This document shows positions 15,579-24,698 of a stretch of 64,000 nucleotides of DNA, one piece after another. The position numbers and the translations under genes were made by a program. The stretch is from an uncultured Oscillibacter sp. (lineage in GTDB: Bacteria; Bacillota; Clostridia; Oscillospirales; Oscillospiraceae): positions 1-64,000 of the forward strand of contig CAJTZL010000006.1 of assembly GCA_910583695.1 (NCBI GenBank), written 5' to 3'. Under the pieces are notes generated by a model, which was not told the DNA's origin, ran no database searches, and worked only from the letters and a program-made list of their open reading frames with translations. Each line of letters begins with the position of its first letter. Position 1 is the first letter of the stretch.

Positions 15579-17052
15579 ATAGGATAATGCAGATCAGCCC
15601 GCCGCTTCCCTCGTTGATGATGCGGGTCAGGGTCTCCTGGAGCTTTTTCCGGGCATCGTCTGGCATCCGCTTCAGCTTTCCCTGGAGATCGTCGCTGACC
15701 AGTTCATGGAAGCTCCGGCCAAAGATGTTGGACTGCCAGATCTTGCTGGTGTCCCCCTCGAACTCCTGGAGGAGATAATTCACCATGTCCTCCGATTGCT
15801 TCTCGTTCCCCACAATGGGAGAAACCGCCGTCTCGATGTCCGCCCGGATCATATGGATGCTGGGGGCGCTGGCCTTCAGCTTCACGCCGTAGCGGCCTCC
15901 CTGCTTCATGATCTCCGGCTCCTCCAGCTTCAGCTCATCAATGCTGGGCACCACAATGCCGTAGCCCGTCTCCTTCACGTCCCGCAGGGCTCCGGACACC
16001 TTGTCATACTCCGCCTTCACCGCCGCCAGACGGGTCAGCAGGCTCATCAAATCCCCGTCGTCCCCCACCTCAAAGCCGGACTGCTCCGACAGCGTGTGGT
16101 AAAACAGCTCCCGGGGCAGGCTGAGGCTGGCTGCCGCCACGCCGGTGCCCAGGTCGATGGAGGTGATTTTAGCCTCACTGATGTTTTCACAGGCCCCCAG
16201 GGCGGAGATGACGCCGTCCACCTCCCGAATGTGCTGGAGCTGAGAGGTCCCTTGGCGCACCGCGTCGTAGAGGCTGGCCTTGATGGGGTGTTCCGTGGGC
16301 AGGGCGTCCACCCAGGGGGGCAGGAACAGGTCCAGCTCCTGCATGGGGAACTCATAGAGAACGGCCCGCAGGATATCCGCCACATCCTCCTCCCCCAGAT
16401 CCAGGCAGTTCACCGGAACGCAGTTCACCTCGTAGCGGGAGGCGATGTCCCGGGCGATGGCCTCCGCCCGGTCGCTCTTGGGGTCCACGGAGTTCAGAAG
16501 AACGATGAAGGGCTTTCCCAGCTCCTGGAGCTCCCGGACCACCCGCTCCTCCGCCTCCAGGTAATCCTCCCGCGGAATGTCGGAGACGGAGCCGTCGGTG
16601 GTGATGACAATGCCGATGGTGGAGTGCTCCGAGATCACCTTCCGGGTGCCGATCTCCGCCGCCTCCGTCATGGGAATCTCGTGGTCGTACCAGGGGGTCG
16701 TCACCATCCGAGGAGCGTCATCCTCAAACTGTCCGATAGCCCCCCGGACCATGTAGCCCACACAGTCGATGAGCCGCACGGAGAAGGACGCGCCGTCGGG
16801 CAGCTGCACCTGGGCCGCCTCCTCCGGGACAAACTTGGGCTCCGCCGTCATGATGGTCCGGCCGGAGCCGCTCTGCGGCAGCTCATCCCGGGCCCGCTCC
16901 TTGCGGTACACATTTTCAATGTTGGGAATCACCTGGGTTTCCATGAAGCGCTTGATGAAGGTGGACTTGCCGGTCCGCACCGGGCCCACCACGCCGATGT
17001 AGATATCTCCCGCCGTGCGGGTGGCGATATTTTGATAGATGGTCGTGTTCAT
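15577..17052 (-). CDS. spoIVA: Stage IV sporulation protein A
   Basis: Morphogenetic ATPase that polymerises around the forespore and is the base of the spore coat, 491 aa. Walker A GVVGPVRTGKSTF near residue 25, then RTIMTAEPKFVPEEA, DCVGYMVRGA and the C-terminal SpoVM-responsive region ending GGLICIIL. ATG 17052 (MNTTIYQNIATRT) is chosen over the longer open frame because the conserved N-terminus begins there and AAAGGA lies just before it. A sigma-E-like promoter lies about 50 bases upstream. SpoVM, its membrane anchor, is encoded at 21414. Confidence 0.97.
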   Translation of the reverse strand: MNTTIYQNIATRTAGDIYIGVVGPVRTGKSTFIKRFMETQVIPNIENVYRKERARDELPQSGSGRTIMTAEPKFVPEEAAQVQLPDGASFSVRLIDCVGYMVRGAIGQFEDDAPRMVTTPWYDHEIPMTEAAEIGTRKVISEHSTIGIVITTDGSVSDIPREDYLEAEERVVRELQELGKPFIVLLNSVDPKSDRAEAIARDIASRYEVNCVPVNCLDLGEEDVADILRAVLYEFPMQELDLFLPPWVDALPTEHPIKASLYDAVRQGTSQLQHIREVDGVISALGACENISEAKITSIDLGTGVAAASLSLPRELFYHTLSEQSGFEVGDDGDLMSLLTRLAAVKAEYDKVSGALRDVKETGYGIVVPSIDELKLEEPEIMKQGGRYGVKLKASAPSIHMIRADIETAVSPIVGNEKQSEDMVNYLLQEFEGDTSKIWQSNIFGRSFHELVSDDLQGKLKRMPDDARKKLQETLTRIINEGSGGLICIIL

Positions 17053-17090
17053 AGCATCCCGTCCTTTTTCCGCTCCATATTCATGTTTCC

Positions 17091-17119
17091 ACTCTATGTC
17101 CCAAGAGGCAAAAGTATGA
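17091..17119 (-). promoter_or_regulatory. Sigma-E-like promoter of spoIVA
   Basis: Minus strand TCATACT (17119-17113), 14 bases, CATAGAGT (17098-17091). The same -10 octamer occurs before the SPOCS gene and spoIIIAA. Confidence 0.6.
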
Positions 17120-17193
17120 CAGCCCGTCTTGTTTTGGAGAAAACGCACAAGGAAGTTTCTCTGCCTCCCGGGCCGATTTGGTCGAAATCATGC

Positions 17194-17222
17194 TTTACAG
17201 CGGTTCTTTAATATGGTAAACT
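17194..17222 (+). promoter_or_regulatory. Promoter of the amino-acid ABC operon
   Basis: TTTACA (17194-17199), 17 bases, TAAACT (17217-17222). Confidence 0.5.
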
Positions 17223-17274
17223 GCTAATGTATTAAACGAACAGGCCCGCCTGTTCCATTTTGGAGGATGAAAGC

Positions 17275-18162
17275 ATGATGAAAAGCAAGAAATTATGGGC
17301 CCTCCTGCTGGCCCTTGCTGTGGTTCTGAGCCTGGCCGCCTGCGGCGGCAAGGACGGAAATGCCGATGGAAGCGCCTCTGCCGTTCCACCGGAGGACCAG
17401 ACGGCCGGTGATGCCGGGAGCGGTCAGGCGGACGCCGAAAGCGATCTGGCCTATGTCCAGGGCAAGGGAACGCTGGTGGTAGGCATGACGGACTTTGCCC
17501 CTATGGACTACCGGGACGCCGACGGCAATTGGATTGGCTTTGACGCCGATATGGCATCCGCCTTCGCCGAAAGTCTGGGCATCAAGGTTGAGTTCCAGGA
17601 AATCACCTGGGATTACAAAGTCATGGAACTGAATGCCAAAAGCATCGACTGTGTCTGGAACGGCATGACCCTGAATGACGAAGTCAAAGCGGCTATGGAC
17701 ACCGGAAACGCCTACTGCCTCAATGCCCAGGTGCTGGTGGTCCCTGCCGACAAGGCCGCGGACTTTGAGAACCTCACCAGCCTGGAGGGCCTGAACGTGG
17801 CCGTGGAATCCGGCTCTGCCGGCGAGGATGCCGCCGAAGCCCTGGGAGCCTCTACCACCGCTGTGGCCAAACAGGCCGATGCTCTGATGGAAGTCTCCGC
17901 TGGAACCGCCGACGCCGCCGTTATAGACCTGCTGATGGCCGGAGCCATGATTGGCGAAGGAACCAACTATGCGAATCTTACTTATACCGTCAACCTGAAC
18001 ACCGCCCAGGGCCTGGAGTCCGAGGAGTACGGCGTGGGCTTCCGCAAGGGGTCCGATCTGGCAGACGCCTGGAACACCTTCTGGGCCGCCGCCATTGCCG
18101 ACGGCTCCGTTCTGGAGACCGGCACCACGTATGGCGTGCAGGAGTCCCTGATTCTCGAGTAA
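17275..18162 (+). CDS. Amino-acid ABC transporter substrate-binding lipoprotein
   Basis: Type-3 periplasmic-binding-protein fold (SBP_bac_3), 295 aa. Lipoprotein signal MMKSKKLWALLLALAVVLS followed by the LAAC lipobox, then a low-complexity linker. The binding domain has LVVGMTDFAPMDYRDADG, GFDADMASAFAESLGI, WDYKVMELNAKSIDCVWNG and NVAVESGSAGEDAAE. Polar amino acid or dipeptide ligand by family; which one is unknown. GGAGG precedes the start. First gene of the transporter, with a hairpin before the permease. Confidence 0.9.
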   Translation: MMKSKKLWALLLALAVVLSLAACGGKDGNADGSASAVPPEDQTAGDAGSGQADAESDLAYVQGKGTLVVGMTDFAPMDYRDADGNWIGFDADMASAFAESLGIKVEFQEITWDYKVMELNAKSIDCVWNGMTLNDEVKAAMDTGNAYCLNAQVLVVPADKAADFENLTSLEGLNVAVESGSAGEDAAEALGASTTAVAKQADALMEVSAGTADAAVIDLLMAGAMIGEGTNYANLTYTVNLNTAQGLESEEYGVGFRKGSDLADAWNTFWAAAIADGSVLETGTTYGVQESLILE

Positions 18163-18185
18163 GCCCTTCCCCGTTTTGAATCCGC

Positions 18186-18214
18186 AAAGGCAGAGAGGTT
18201 TCCTCTCTGCCTTT
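18186..18214 (+). terminator. Hairpin between binding protein and permease genes
   Basis: 13-bp perfect stem AAAGGCAGAGAGG / CCTCTCTGCCTTT with TTT loop. Probably partial termination or mRNA processing that keeps the binding protein in excess over the membrane parts. Confidence 0.6.
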
Positions 18215-18257
18215 GGACGGTTCTCCTCCCCGAAATTTTCAATGAGAGGACGATTCC

Positions 18258-18947
18258 ATGCTTTCCTTTTTTAGCTCCACCGAATTTCTGACGGTCCTGA
18301 ACGCCTTGAATACCGGCTTTATCAAAACCCTTCAGCTCTTTTTCGTCACGCTGGTAGGGGCCGTCCCCCTGGGTCTGGTGATCTCCTTCGGTTCCATGAG
18401 CCGCATCCCGCCCCTGCGGTGGCTGACAAAAACCGTCGTCTGGATGGTTCGGGGCACGCCTCTGGTTCTCCAGATCATCGCGCTCTACTATGTGCCCGGC
18501 TTGAAGGGCGTTCCTATCTGGAGCGGCGGCGAGTCCGGGCGGTTCACCGCCGTAGCAGTGGCCTTTGTCATCAACTACGCCTGCTATTTCTCGGAAATCT
18601 ACCGGGGCGGCATCCAGGGCGTACCCGCAGGACAGCAGGAGGCCGGACTGGTGCTGGGCATGACAAAGCGGCAGATTTTCTTTAAGATTACGCTGCTGCA
18701 AATGGTCAAGCGAATCGTCCCTCCCATGTCCAACGAGATCATCACCCTGGTTAAAGACACCTCCCTGGCCCGGGTCGTTGCCCTGCAGGAGGTCATCTGG
18801 ATGGGCGAATCCTTCATGAAGGGCAACCAAGGCTATGCCGGACTGGTGTGGCCGCTGTTTTTTACGGCGGTGTACTACCTTGTGTTCAGCGGCGTGGCGA
18901 CCATCCTCCTGGGGAAGCTGGAAAAGAAGCTGGAATATTTCCGTTGA
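18258..18947 (+). CDS. Amino-acid ABC transporter permease
   Basis: Inner-membrane channel subunit of the HisMQ family, 229 aa, with about five membrane helices. The conserved EAA loop is present (GVPAGQQEAGLVLGMTKRQ), as is the NYACYFSEIYRGGI stretch before it. Probably works as a homodimer, since no second permease gene is present. Confidence 0.92.
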   Translation: MLSFFSSTEFLTVLNALNTGFIKTLQLFFVTLVGAVPLGLVISFGSMSRIPPLRWLTKTVVWMVRGTPLVLQIIALYYVPGLKGVPIWSGGESGRFTAVAVAFVINYACYFSEIYRGGIQGVPAGQQEAGLVLGMTKRQIFFKITLLQMVKRIVPPMSNEIITLVKDTSLARVVALQEVIWMGESFMKGNQGYAGLVWPLFFTAVYYLVFSGVATILLGKLEKKLEYFR

Positions 18948-18963
18948 GAGGAGTTTAACAGCC

Positions 18964-19731
18964 ATGGCGATTTTAGAAGTCCAACACATTGAAAAGCACT
19001 TCGGGGACACGCAGGTCCTCAGCGATATCAGTTTTTCCCTGGAGGAGGGGCAGGCCCTCTCCATCATCGGTTCCTCCGGTTCCGGCAAGACGACTCTGCT
19101 CCGTTGTCTGAACTTCCTGGAACGGCCGGATCATGGCACCATTGCCGTGAGGGGCGGCGTCATTTTTGACGCCGCGGACCCCTCCACCCAGGCGGAGAAG
19201 GACATCCGCCAAAAGCGGCTTCACTTCGGTCTGGTATTCCAAAACTTCAACCTCTTCCCCCAGTACACGGCCCTGCAAAATGTCACCCTGGCCCGGGAGC
19301 TGCTGGCCAAGGAGCGGGGCGGTGAGCACAAGGAGGACATTGTGAAGGCGGGCCGGGAGCTGCTGGCTCGGATGGGGCTGGCCGACCGGGCGGACCACTA
19401 CCCTCATCAGCTCTCCGGCGGGCAGCAGCAGCGGGTGGCCATTGCCCGGGCTCTGGCCCTCCACCCGGACATTCTCTGCTTTGATGAGCCCACCTCCGCC
19501 CTGGACCCAGAGCTCACCGGAGAGGTTCTGCGGGTCATCCGCTCTCTGGCGGAGCAAAAGACTACCATGATTATTGTCACTCATGAAATGGCCTTTGCCC
19601 GGGACGTAGCGGATCAGGTAATTTTCATGGACGGCGGCGTTATCGTGGAACAGGGCGACCCCCGGGAGGTCATTGACCACCCGAAGGAGGAACGGACCAA
19701 GCAGTTTCTCTCTCGATATGCAAACAGCTGA
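18964..19731 (+). CDS. Amino-acid ABC transporter ATP-binding protein
   Basis: ATPase subunit, 255 aa. Walker A GSSGSGKTTLL, Q-loop LVFQNFNLFPQ, signature LSGGQQQRVAIARA, Walker B ILCFDEPTSALDPEL and the switch His in VTHEMAFA, all typical of GlnQ/HisP-type importers. ATG 18964 is fixed by GAGAGGAG upstream. Completes the three-gene importer. Confidence 0.94.
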   Translation: MAILEVQHIEKHFGDTQVLSDISFSLEEGQALSIIGSSGSGKTTLLRCLNFLERPDHGTIAVRGGVIFDAADPSTQAEKDIRQKRLHFGLVFQNFNLFPQYTALQNVTLARELLAKERGGEHKEDIVKAGRELLARMGLADRADHYPHQLSGGQQQRVAIARALALHPDILCFDEPTSALDPELTGEVLRVIRSLAEQKTTMIIVTHEMAFARDVADQVIFMDGGVIVEQGDPREVIDHPKEERTKQFLSRYANS

Positions 19732-19766
19732 AGCTCAATATCCGAAACGGTATTTTCCTTTACAGA

Positions 19767-19804
19767 AAAAGAGGGCGGGAGAATGGTCTCCCGCCCTCTT
19801 TTCA
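19767..19804. terminator. Bidirectional terminator between the ABC operon and the SPOCS gene
   Basis: 16-bp stem AAAAGAGGGCGGGAGA / TCTCCCGCCCTCTTTT with ATGG loop. Confidence 0.85.
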
Positions 19805-21340
19805 GGCTCTCTTTCTGGGAATCAGCAGCATTTGGTCCTGGGGAATGTCCCCTTCCCCCTCCAACTGATTGGCGGAAAGTATGGCAGCAATGGTGGTGTT
19901 GTATTTCTTCGCCAGATCCCAGGCGCTCTCCTGCCGCCCGATGCACCGCAGGACCAGGGAGGGCGCACCGCCCAGATCCTTGGTGGTCTCCGTGTCCAGC
20001 TTGGCGGCGGAGACGCAGACCTTTTTCACCCGGGCCGCCGCCTCCACGTGGAAGTCTACAGGGAAGCGGACCTCAATGCCCCGGTCCCCCAGGGTGCCCT
20101 GGATTTCCTCCGTGCAGACAGCCCGGGCGGTAATCCGGCAGTCCTCCGGCAGTTCCAGCTGACAGCCTGCGTCCAGGCTCCGCTCTGCCACCAGAGGCAC
20201 ACCGCCCTCATCCAGATACATGGCCCGGACCGTCACTCCCGCCCGGAGAACAGCCAGGCTTCCCTCCCGGCTGACGGATACCGCGCCGCATTTGGCGGAC
20301 AGAGCCAGAATGGACTCCGCCACCACGCCGATTTCCAATACCTCCCGCAGGGTCTGGCGGCGGGTCAGGTTCTCGCAGAAGCTGGTAATATTCAACGGCG
20401 CGGCCTCGTAGGTCATGTCATAGGCCGTGGAATACAGGTCGCTGAGCAGGGTCAGCTCCTGCTCCTCCCGGAGCAGAGCCGTGGCGTGAAGGTACAGCGT
20501 CACCGCAATCTGGCGGCCCTCCGGGTCATCGCCGTCAATTTGCAGGTCCGTACCGGTGAGCTGCAATTGCAGGCTGGCGGCAGAGCCCTCCACGGCCCCC
20601 TCCACCTCCATAATCTGGGAAAAAGGCAGCTCCGCAGAGGCGGAACCACAGCCGCCGTTGTTGTCCCGGTAAAGTAGGCTGATGGAAAAAACACCTTTGA
20701 AAATCAGCTTGCTTCCCACGATCTTCGACTCTGTTACCGTGCTGGAAACCTGACTGGTCAGCAGCTCCGCCGCTCCCTCCCGGCCCGGGGAAAGGTTCAT
20801 CTCTTCGGTGAAGGTAAAATCCTTTTCCGCAATGTGGGTCAGCAGGATGGCGTGCTGACCCTCCTGGCGCTTTTCCACCTGGATCCCCGGCTCCGCCTCC
20901 GTGTCCGCGCAGAACACCAGCGGCTTGCGCTGATAGCCGGTCACGTGAGTCACCAGCTTGCAGTGGGTGAAAATCTTACGGGGATTCAGCATCCGGGCTT
21001 CCAGAAACTCCGTCTCCGTCTCCGCCGTCAGATGCTGACAGCCCGGCAGAGCCCGGCCGTCACTCTCGGCAGTGAAGGGAATGGCAAATTCCAGTGTACG
21101 GACGCCGCTCTCTCCGTCGGGGGTATAGAGCACCGTGACCCGGACCGTGCCGGACAGCTCTGCTTTCCCCTCCCGCAGCTCCCGACTGTGTAAGTAAACC
21201 TTCCCGTCTGTCTGGATAATGCGGGCAATGTCCGGGCAGTAATCCGGTACGATGGTTTCCGCCGTCTCCTCTTGGGTCAGGGTCAGCTCCCCGCCCATGT
21301 CGTAAGCGTCCAAAGACACTTTTTTCAAATCCAGTTCCAT
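19802..21340 (-). CDS. SPOCS (DUF3794) domain protein with C-terminal LysM
   Basis: 512 aa, mostly beta-rich SPOCS-type repeats (about residues 35-130, 170-260 and 320-440) and a LysM module at the end (SAWDLAKKYNTTIAAILSANQL, then MLLIPRK). No signal peptide or membrane segment. Proteins of this plan in spore-forming Clostridia are spore-envelope associated, related to SafA/SpoVID-like coat assembly factors. A sigma-E-like promoter upstream and spoVM just before it support a mother-cell role. Exact function not known. Confidence 0.85.
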   Translation of the reverse strand: MELDLKKVSLDAYDMGGELTLTQEETAETIVPDYCPDIARIIQTDGKVYLHSRELREGKAELSGTVRVTVLYTPDGESGVRTLEFAIPFTAESDGRALPGCQHLTAETETEFLEARMLNPRKIFTHCKLVTHVTGYQRKPLVFCADTEAEPGIQVEKRQEGQHAILLTHIAEKDFTFTEEMNLSPGREGAAELLTSQVSSTVTESKIVGSKLIFKGVFSISLLYRDNNGGCGSASAELPFSQIMEVEGAVEGSAASLQLQLTGTDLQIDGDDPEGRQIAVTLYLHATALLREEQELTLLSDLYSTAYDMTYEAAPLNITSFCENLTRRQTLREVLEIGVVAESILALSAKCGAVSVSREGSLAVLRAGVTVRAMYLDEGGVPLVAERSLDAGCQLELPEDCRITARAVCTEEIQGTLGDRGIEVRFPVDFHVEAAARVKKVCVSAAKLDTETTKDLGGAPSLVLRCIGRQESAWDLAKKYNTTIAAILSANQLEGEGDIPQDQMLLIPRKRA

Positions 21341-21383
21341 GAAGAACTCCTTCCTTTCCCGGCAGGCATAGAATCCATGTCCT

Positions 21384-21411
21384 ACTCTATGCGCCGCCGG
21401 GGCAGGATATG
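21384..21411 (-). promoter_or_regulatory. Sigma-E-like promoter of the SPOCS-LysM gene
   Basis: Minus strand CATATC (21411-21406), 14 bases, CATAGAGT (21391-21384). Confidence 0.6.
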
Positions 21412-21413
21412 TT

Positions 21414-21482
21414 TCAGACCTTGAAAATCTTTTTCAAGATGCCCCGAAGCATTTTAGGGGATTTCCAAACCACGATATTCAT
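21414..21482 (-). CDS. spoVM: Stage V sporulation protein M, 22 aa
   Basis: ATG 21482, preceded by GGAGG six bases upstream, opens a 22-codon frame with KSPKMLRGILKKIF. This matches the amphipathic helix of SpoVM (B. subtilis: KLPKFLGGIVRAML), which recognises convex forespore membrane and anchors SpoIVA. The position also fits: in B. subtilis spoVM lies downstream of prpC-prkC-rsgA, as here. It is slightly shorter than the 26-aa B. subtilis protein. Confidence 0.8.
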   Translation of the reverse strand: MNIVVWKSPKMLRGILKKIFKV

Positions 21483-21502
21483 ATGACGCCTCCTCTCTGT
21501 CC

Positions 21503-21700
21503 TCAACGCCGGCAGCAGACGCAGCCGCAGCCAATCAGCAGAAACGCAACCAGGAACATCAGCACACCCACCGGAAACACCGCGGCAATCAGAATCCCCG
21601 CGCCCAGGGCCACGGCGAACAGGCCCAACAGGCGAATCCCGCCGCCGTTTCCGCAGCCCCCCATTCCAAAGTTGCCAAAGTTCCCGTTTCTACAATTCAT
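21503..21700 (-). CDS. Small Gly/Asn-rich membrane protein (65 aa)
   Basis: Start ATG 21700 with AAAGGAGG upstream. N-terminus NCRNGNFGNFGMGGCGNGGG, one long hydrophobic hairpin (about residues 24-58), ending CGCVCCRR. Small proteins with Gly-rich heads and membrane tails are frequent in spore-formers, some spore-associated. It sits between rsgA and spoVM, where B. subtilis carries rpe and thiN. Function unknown. Confidence 0.65.
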   Translation of the reverse strand: MNCRNGNFGNFGMGGCGNGGGIRLLGLFAVALGAGILIAAVFPVGVLMFLVAFLLIGCGCVCCRR

Positions 21701-21757
21701 TGCACCACGCCTCCTTTCCTTCCCTTCCAGTATATACAGTAGGACCGTCCATGGTGT

Positions 21758-21793
21758 AAAAAACGCCGCCTCCATTTTGGGGGCGGCGTTTTC
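21758..21793 (-). terminator. Terminator of the prkC-rsgA superoperon
   Basis: Stem AACGCCGCC / GGCGGCGTT, flanked by A-runs and T-runs, just after the rsgA stop. Confidence 0.75.
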
Positions 21794-22675
21794 TCACTTT
21801 TTCTCCTGCCAGTCCCGGAGGGGCTTCAGCTCCTCATAGAGACGGAGATAGCTGGCATGGCGGCTCTTTTGAATGTCCCCCCGGCTCAGGGCCGCCAGCA
21901 CGGCACAGCCCTTCTCCCGGGTATGACTGCACCCCACAAAGCGGCACTCCCCCAGATAGGGGGTAAACTCCAGGAAGGTTTCCGGCAGACGGCGTTTCAG
22001 CTCCAGATCCAGCTCCTCTGCATCAAAGGAGGAAAAACCAGGGGTATCCACCACCTCCGCCCCGCAGGAGAGGCGGTGCAGCTCCACATGGCGGGTGGTA
22101 TGCCGTCCCCGGCCCAGAGCCATGCTGACCTCCCCCACTTGCAGCCGGAAATTGGAGTCCAGTGCATTCAAGATGCTGGATTTCCCTACGCCGGAGTTGC
22201 CTGTAAAGGCAGACAGCTTCCCGGTTATCAGGGACTTCAACTCCTCCATTCCAGCCCCGGTTTCCGCACTGACCCGCAGTGTTGGGAAACCGGAGGCACG
22301 GTAAATGTCATACAGGGCGTCCGCTGGGTCCAGATCGCACTTGTTCAGCACCACCGCCACGGCGCAGTCCTTCAGCGCCGCGATGGAGGCCACCCGGTCG
22401 ATGAGAAAGGGGTCCGTCCTGGGGATGGCGGCGGAGGCAATGACCACCAGCTGGTCGATATTGGCCACGGCAGGCCGGGAGAAGGAGTTCTGCCGGGGCA
22501 GAATCTTCTCCACAACCCCCTCGCCGCCGCCCAGCTCCCGGACCTCCACCCGGTCCCCTACCAGGGGGGAAATCCCTTCTTTGCGGAATTTTCCCCTGGC
22601 CCGGCATTGCAGGACCGTCTCGCCAGTGTCCACATAGTAGAAGCCGCTGAGGGCCTTTTGAATGCGTCCCGTCAT
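21794..22675 (-). CDS. rsgA: Ribosome small subunit-dependent GTPase RsgA
   Basis: Late 30S assembly GTPase, 293 aa. N-terminal OB-fold, then a circularly permuted GTPase: NKCDL (G4), VSAETG (G5), GNSGVGKSSILN (G1) and DTPGFSSF (G3). C-terminal zinc motif in GECRFVGCSHTREKGCAV. The start at 22675 lies just past the prkC stop, so the two are coupled. Confidence 0.95.
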   Translation of the reverse strand: MTGRIQKALSGFYYVDTGETVLQCRARGKFRKEGISPLVGDRVEVRELGGGEGVVEKILPRQNSFSRPAVANIDQLVVIASAAIPRTDPFLIDRVASIAALKDCAVAVVLNKCDLDPADALYDIYRASGFPTLRVSAETGAGMEELKSLITGKLSAFTGNSGVGKSSILNALDSNFRLQVGEVSMALGRGRHTTRHVELHRLSCGAEVVDTPGFSSFDAEELDLELKRRLPETFLEFTPYLGECRFVGCSHTREKGCAVLAALSRGDIQKSRHASYLRLYEELKPLRDWQEKK

Positions 22676-22676
22676 A

Positions 22677-24683
22677 TCATTCAAATTGTAGTTCCTGGGT
22701 CTGATCCTGGGCAAGTACACCGTCAAAATAGACTTTGATGGTCTGCGTGCCGGAGCCGGTGAGCGTCACGTTGGCCGTCATGTCAGAACAGGCTACCCGC
22801 TCGGCATACTGCGGATTCGCCTCGTCCCCCACGTATACCTCCACCAGGACCGTCGTGCCTCCGTCCTGGGGCAGAGGGATTCCGATGGACATTTCTTTGA
22901 CGGTGATCCCCTTGCTGACCTTGAATTTGATGGTGTCTCCTTCCTCTGCTGTCGTAAGGGGCTCCAGGCTCTGCCAGATTACGCTGTTGGGCTCGGCCTC
23001 GTCCTCCACATATTCGATGTCGCCCTCGCCGCAGACCAGGTGCAGGGAGTCGTTCAGGGTCCGCAGCACCTTGTCGATCTGCATACCGACGAAGTTGAGA
23101 ACCAGCACGGGCTTGGTGTCCCGCCCCTTGCTGACAATCAGGCGGATGACATCTCCATCCTTCAGTTCCTCTCCCTCGGCTGGTTCACTGCGGATGATAA
23201 AGCCCTCGGTGATCTCGTCGCTGAACTCCATTTCCGCCTCGTCGGCCAGGACCTCCAGGTTGTACTTCTCTTTCAGGCTTTTCAGGATTACATTGGCCTG
23301 GGCCACGGTTTTGTTGGTGACGTCCAGCATCACGCCGATGTCCTCCCCGGCACTGACCCAGACCTCAATGGTCAGGTTATCGCCCTTGCGGTGGCTTCCC
23401 TGATCAGGATTCTGCCGAACGATGGTTCCCTCGGAATACTCGCTGCTAAATTCGCTTCCCTTTTTCACCACGGTAAAGACGTCCTTCACACCGGCCATGT
23501 CGGCGGCCTGCTCCGGCGTATACCCCAGCACCGAAGGCACCACGAAGGTCTGGGGTTCCTGGCTCTGCTGCTGGATGGACTCGGAGACCATCTTGAACAG
23601 CACCGCCGCCAGGGCCAGGGCCAGCACGATGGCCACGCCCACCAGTACCTTGACTCCCGCGCCTCCGCCGCTCCGCCGGGGCGGCTCGTAGTCGTCCTCA
23701 TCATAGTCCCTCCAGCGCTCCCGAACCCGCTCCGGTTCCCGCTCCCCCCGGCTCTTGGATGCGGGATGGAGGGTCCGGTCATAGGTCCGGATGGGCTGGG
23801 TGGGTTCCGCCGGTTCCTCCGGCCGGAGATCCACCATGGTGAAATCCAGGTTGATATTGGGATTCTTCCGAAAGTCCTCCAAATCGGCAATCATGGCGTC
23901 GGCAGAGGAATAGCGGCGGCTGAGGTCCGGAGTCATGGCCTTCATGCAGATCAGCTCCAGCTGAGCCGGAATCTCTCCATTCAGCTCCCGGGGGGGCAGC
24001 GGCACGGCGCTGAGGTGCTGAATGGCCACGGACACAGCGGAATCCCCCTCAAAGGGAAGCCGCCCGGTAAGCATCTCATACATGACCACGCCGGAGGAGT
24101 AGATGTCGCTCCGGGCGTCGGTCCGCTCTCCTCTGGCCTGCTCCGGAGAGATATAGTGGACGGAGCCCAGGGCCTCCTGAGTCAAGGTCTGGGCGGAGTT
24201 CTCCAAACAGGCAATGCCGAAATCGGCCACCTTCACACTGCCGTCCCGGAGGACCATGACATTCTGGGGCTTGATGTCCCGGTGGACAATGCCCCGGCTG
24301 TGGGCATGACTGAGGCCCCGCATGATCTGGGTGATGAAGTGCAGGGACTCCCGCCAGTTCAGCTGGCCCCGCTTCTCCATATACTGCTTCAGCGTAATGC
24401 CATCGATGAGCTCCATAACAATATATTCCGTGTCCCCTCCCCGGCTTACGTCGTAGACCGACACGATGTTGGGGTGAGACAACTGGGCTACGGCCTGGGA
24501 TTCCGCGTTGAACCGGCGGCGGAAATCCTCGTCCTGGGCCAGATCGCTTTTTAAAATCTTCAACGCCACAAGGCGGTTGAGCCGGTGGCATTTCGCCTTG
24601 TAGACCACCGCCATGCCTCCGGTGCCGATGCGCTCCAGAATTTCATAGCGGTTGTCCAGCATTTTTCCAATGTACTGATCCAT
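22677..24683 (-). CDS. prkC: Serine/threonine protein kinase with PASTA repeats
   Basis: Transmembrane Hanks-type kinase sensing muropeptides/lipid II, 668 aa. Kinase domain (residues about 10-270): GTGGMAVVYKA, VALKIL, HRDIKPQNVM and VADFGIA. A basic/acidic linker, one membrane helix (about 345-368), then three PASTA repeats (about 380-590) and a C-terminal beta-rich domain. The pair with the PP2C phosphatase upstream is universal in Firmicutes; in B. subtilis PrkC triggers germination. Confidence 0.95.
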   Translation of the reverse strand: MDQYIGKMLDNRYEILERIGTGGMAVVYKAKCHRLNRLVALKILKSDLAQDEDFRRRFNAESQAVAQLSHPNIVSVYDVSRGGDTEYIVMELIDGITLKQYMEKRGQLNWRESLHFITQIMRGLSHAHSRGIVHRDIKPQNVMVLRDGSVKVADFGIACLENSAQTLTQEALGSVHYISPEQARGERTDARSDIYSSGVVMYEMLTGRLPFEGDSAVSVAIQHLSAVPLPPRELNGEIPAQLELICMKAMTPDLSRRYSSADAMIADLEDFRKNPNINLDFTMVDLRPEEPAEPTQPIRTYDRTLHPASKSRGEREPERVRERWRDYDEDDYEPPRRSGGGAGVKVLVGVAIVLALALAAVLFKMVSESIQQQSQEPQTFVVPSVLGYTPEQAADMAGVKDVFTVVKKGSEFSSEYSEGTIVRQNPDQGSHRKGDNLTIEVWVSAGEDIGVMLDVTNKTVAQANVILKSLKEKYNLEVLADEAEMEFSDEITEGFIIRSEPAEGEELKDGDVIRLIVSKGRDTKPVLVLNFVGMQIDKVLRTLNDSLHLVCGEGDIEYVEDEAEPNSVIWQSLEPLTTAEEGDTIKFKVSKGITVKEMSIGIPLPQDGGTTVLVEVYVGDEANPQYAERVACSDMTANVTLTGSGTQTIKVYFDGVLAQDQTQELQFE

Positions 24684-24698
24684 GCAGCTCCTCCTTCC

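Noticed and set aside
15706..17211. 501-codon open frame antisense to spoIVA
   Set aside because: Histidine/valine/leucine-rich composition is typical of reverse frames of GC-rich genes; SpoIVA motifs are on the other strand.
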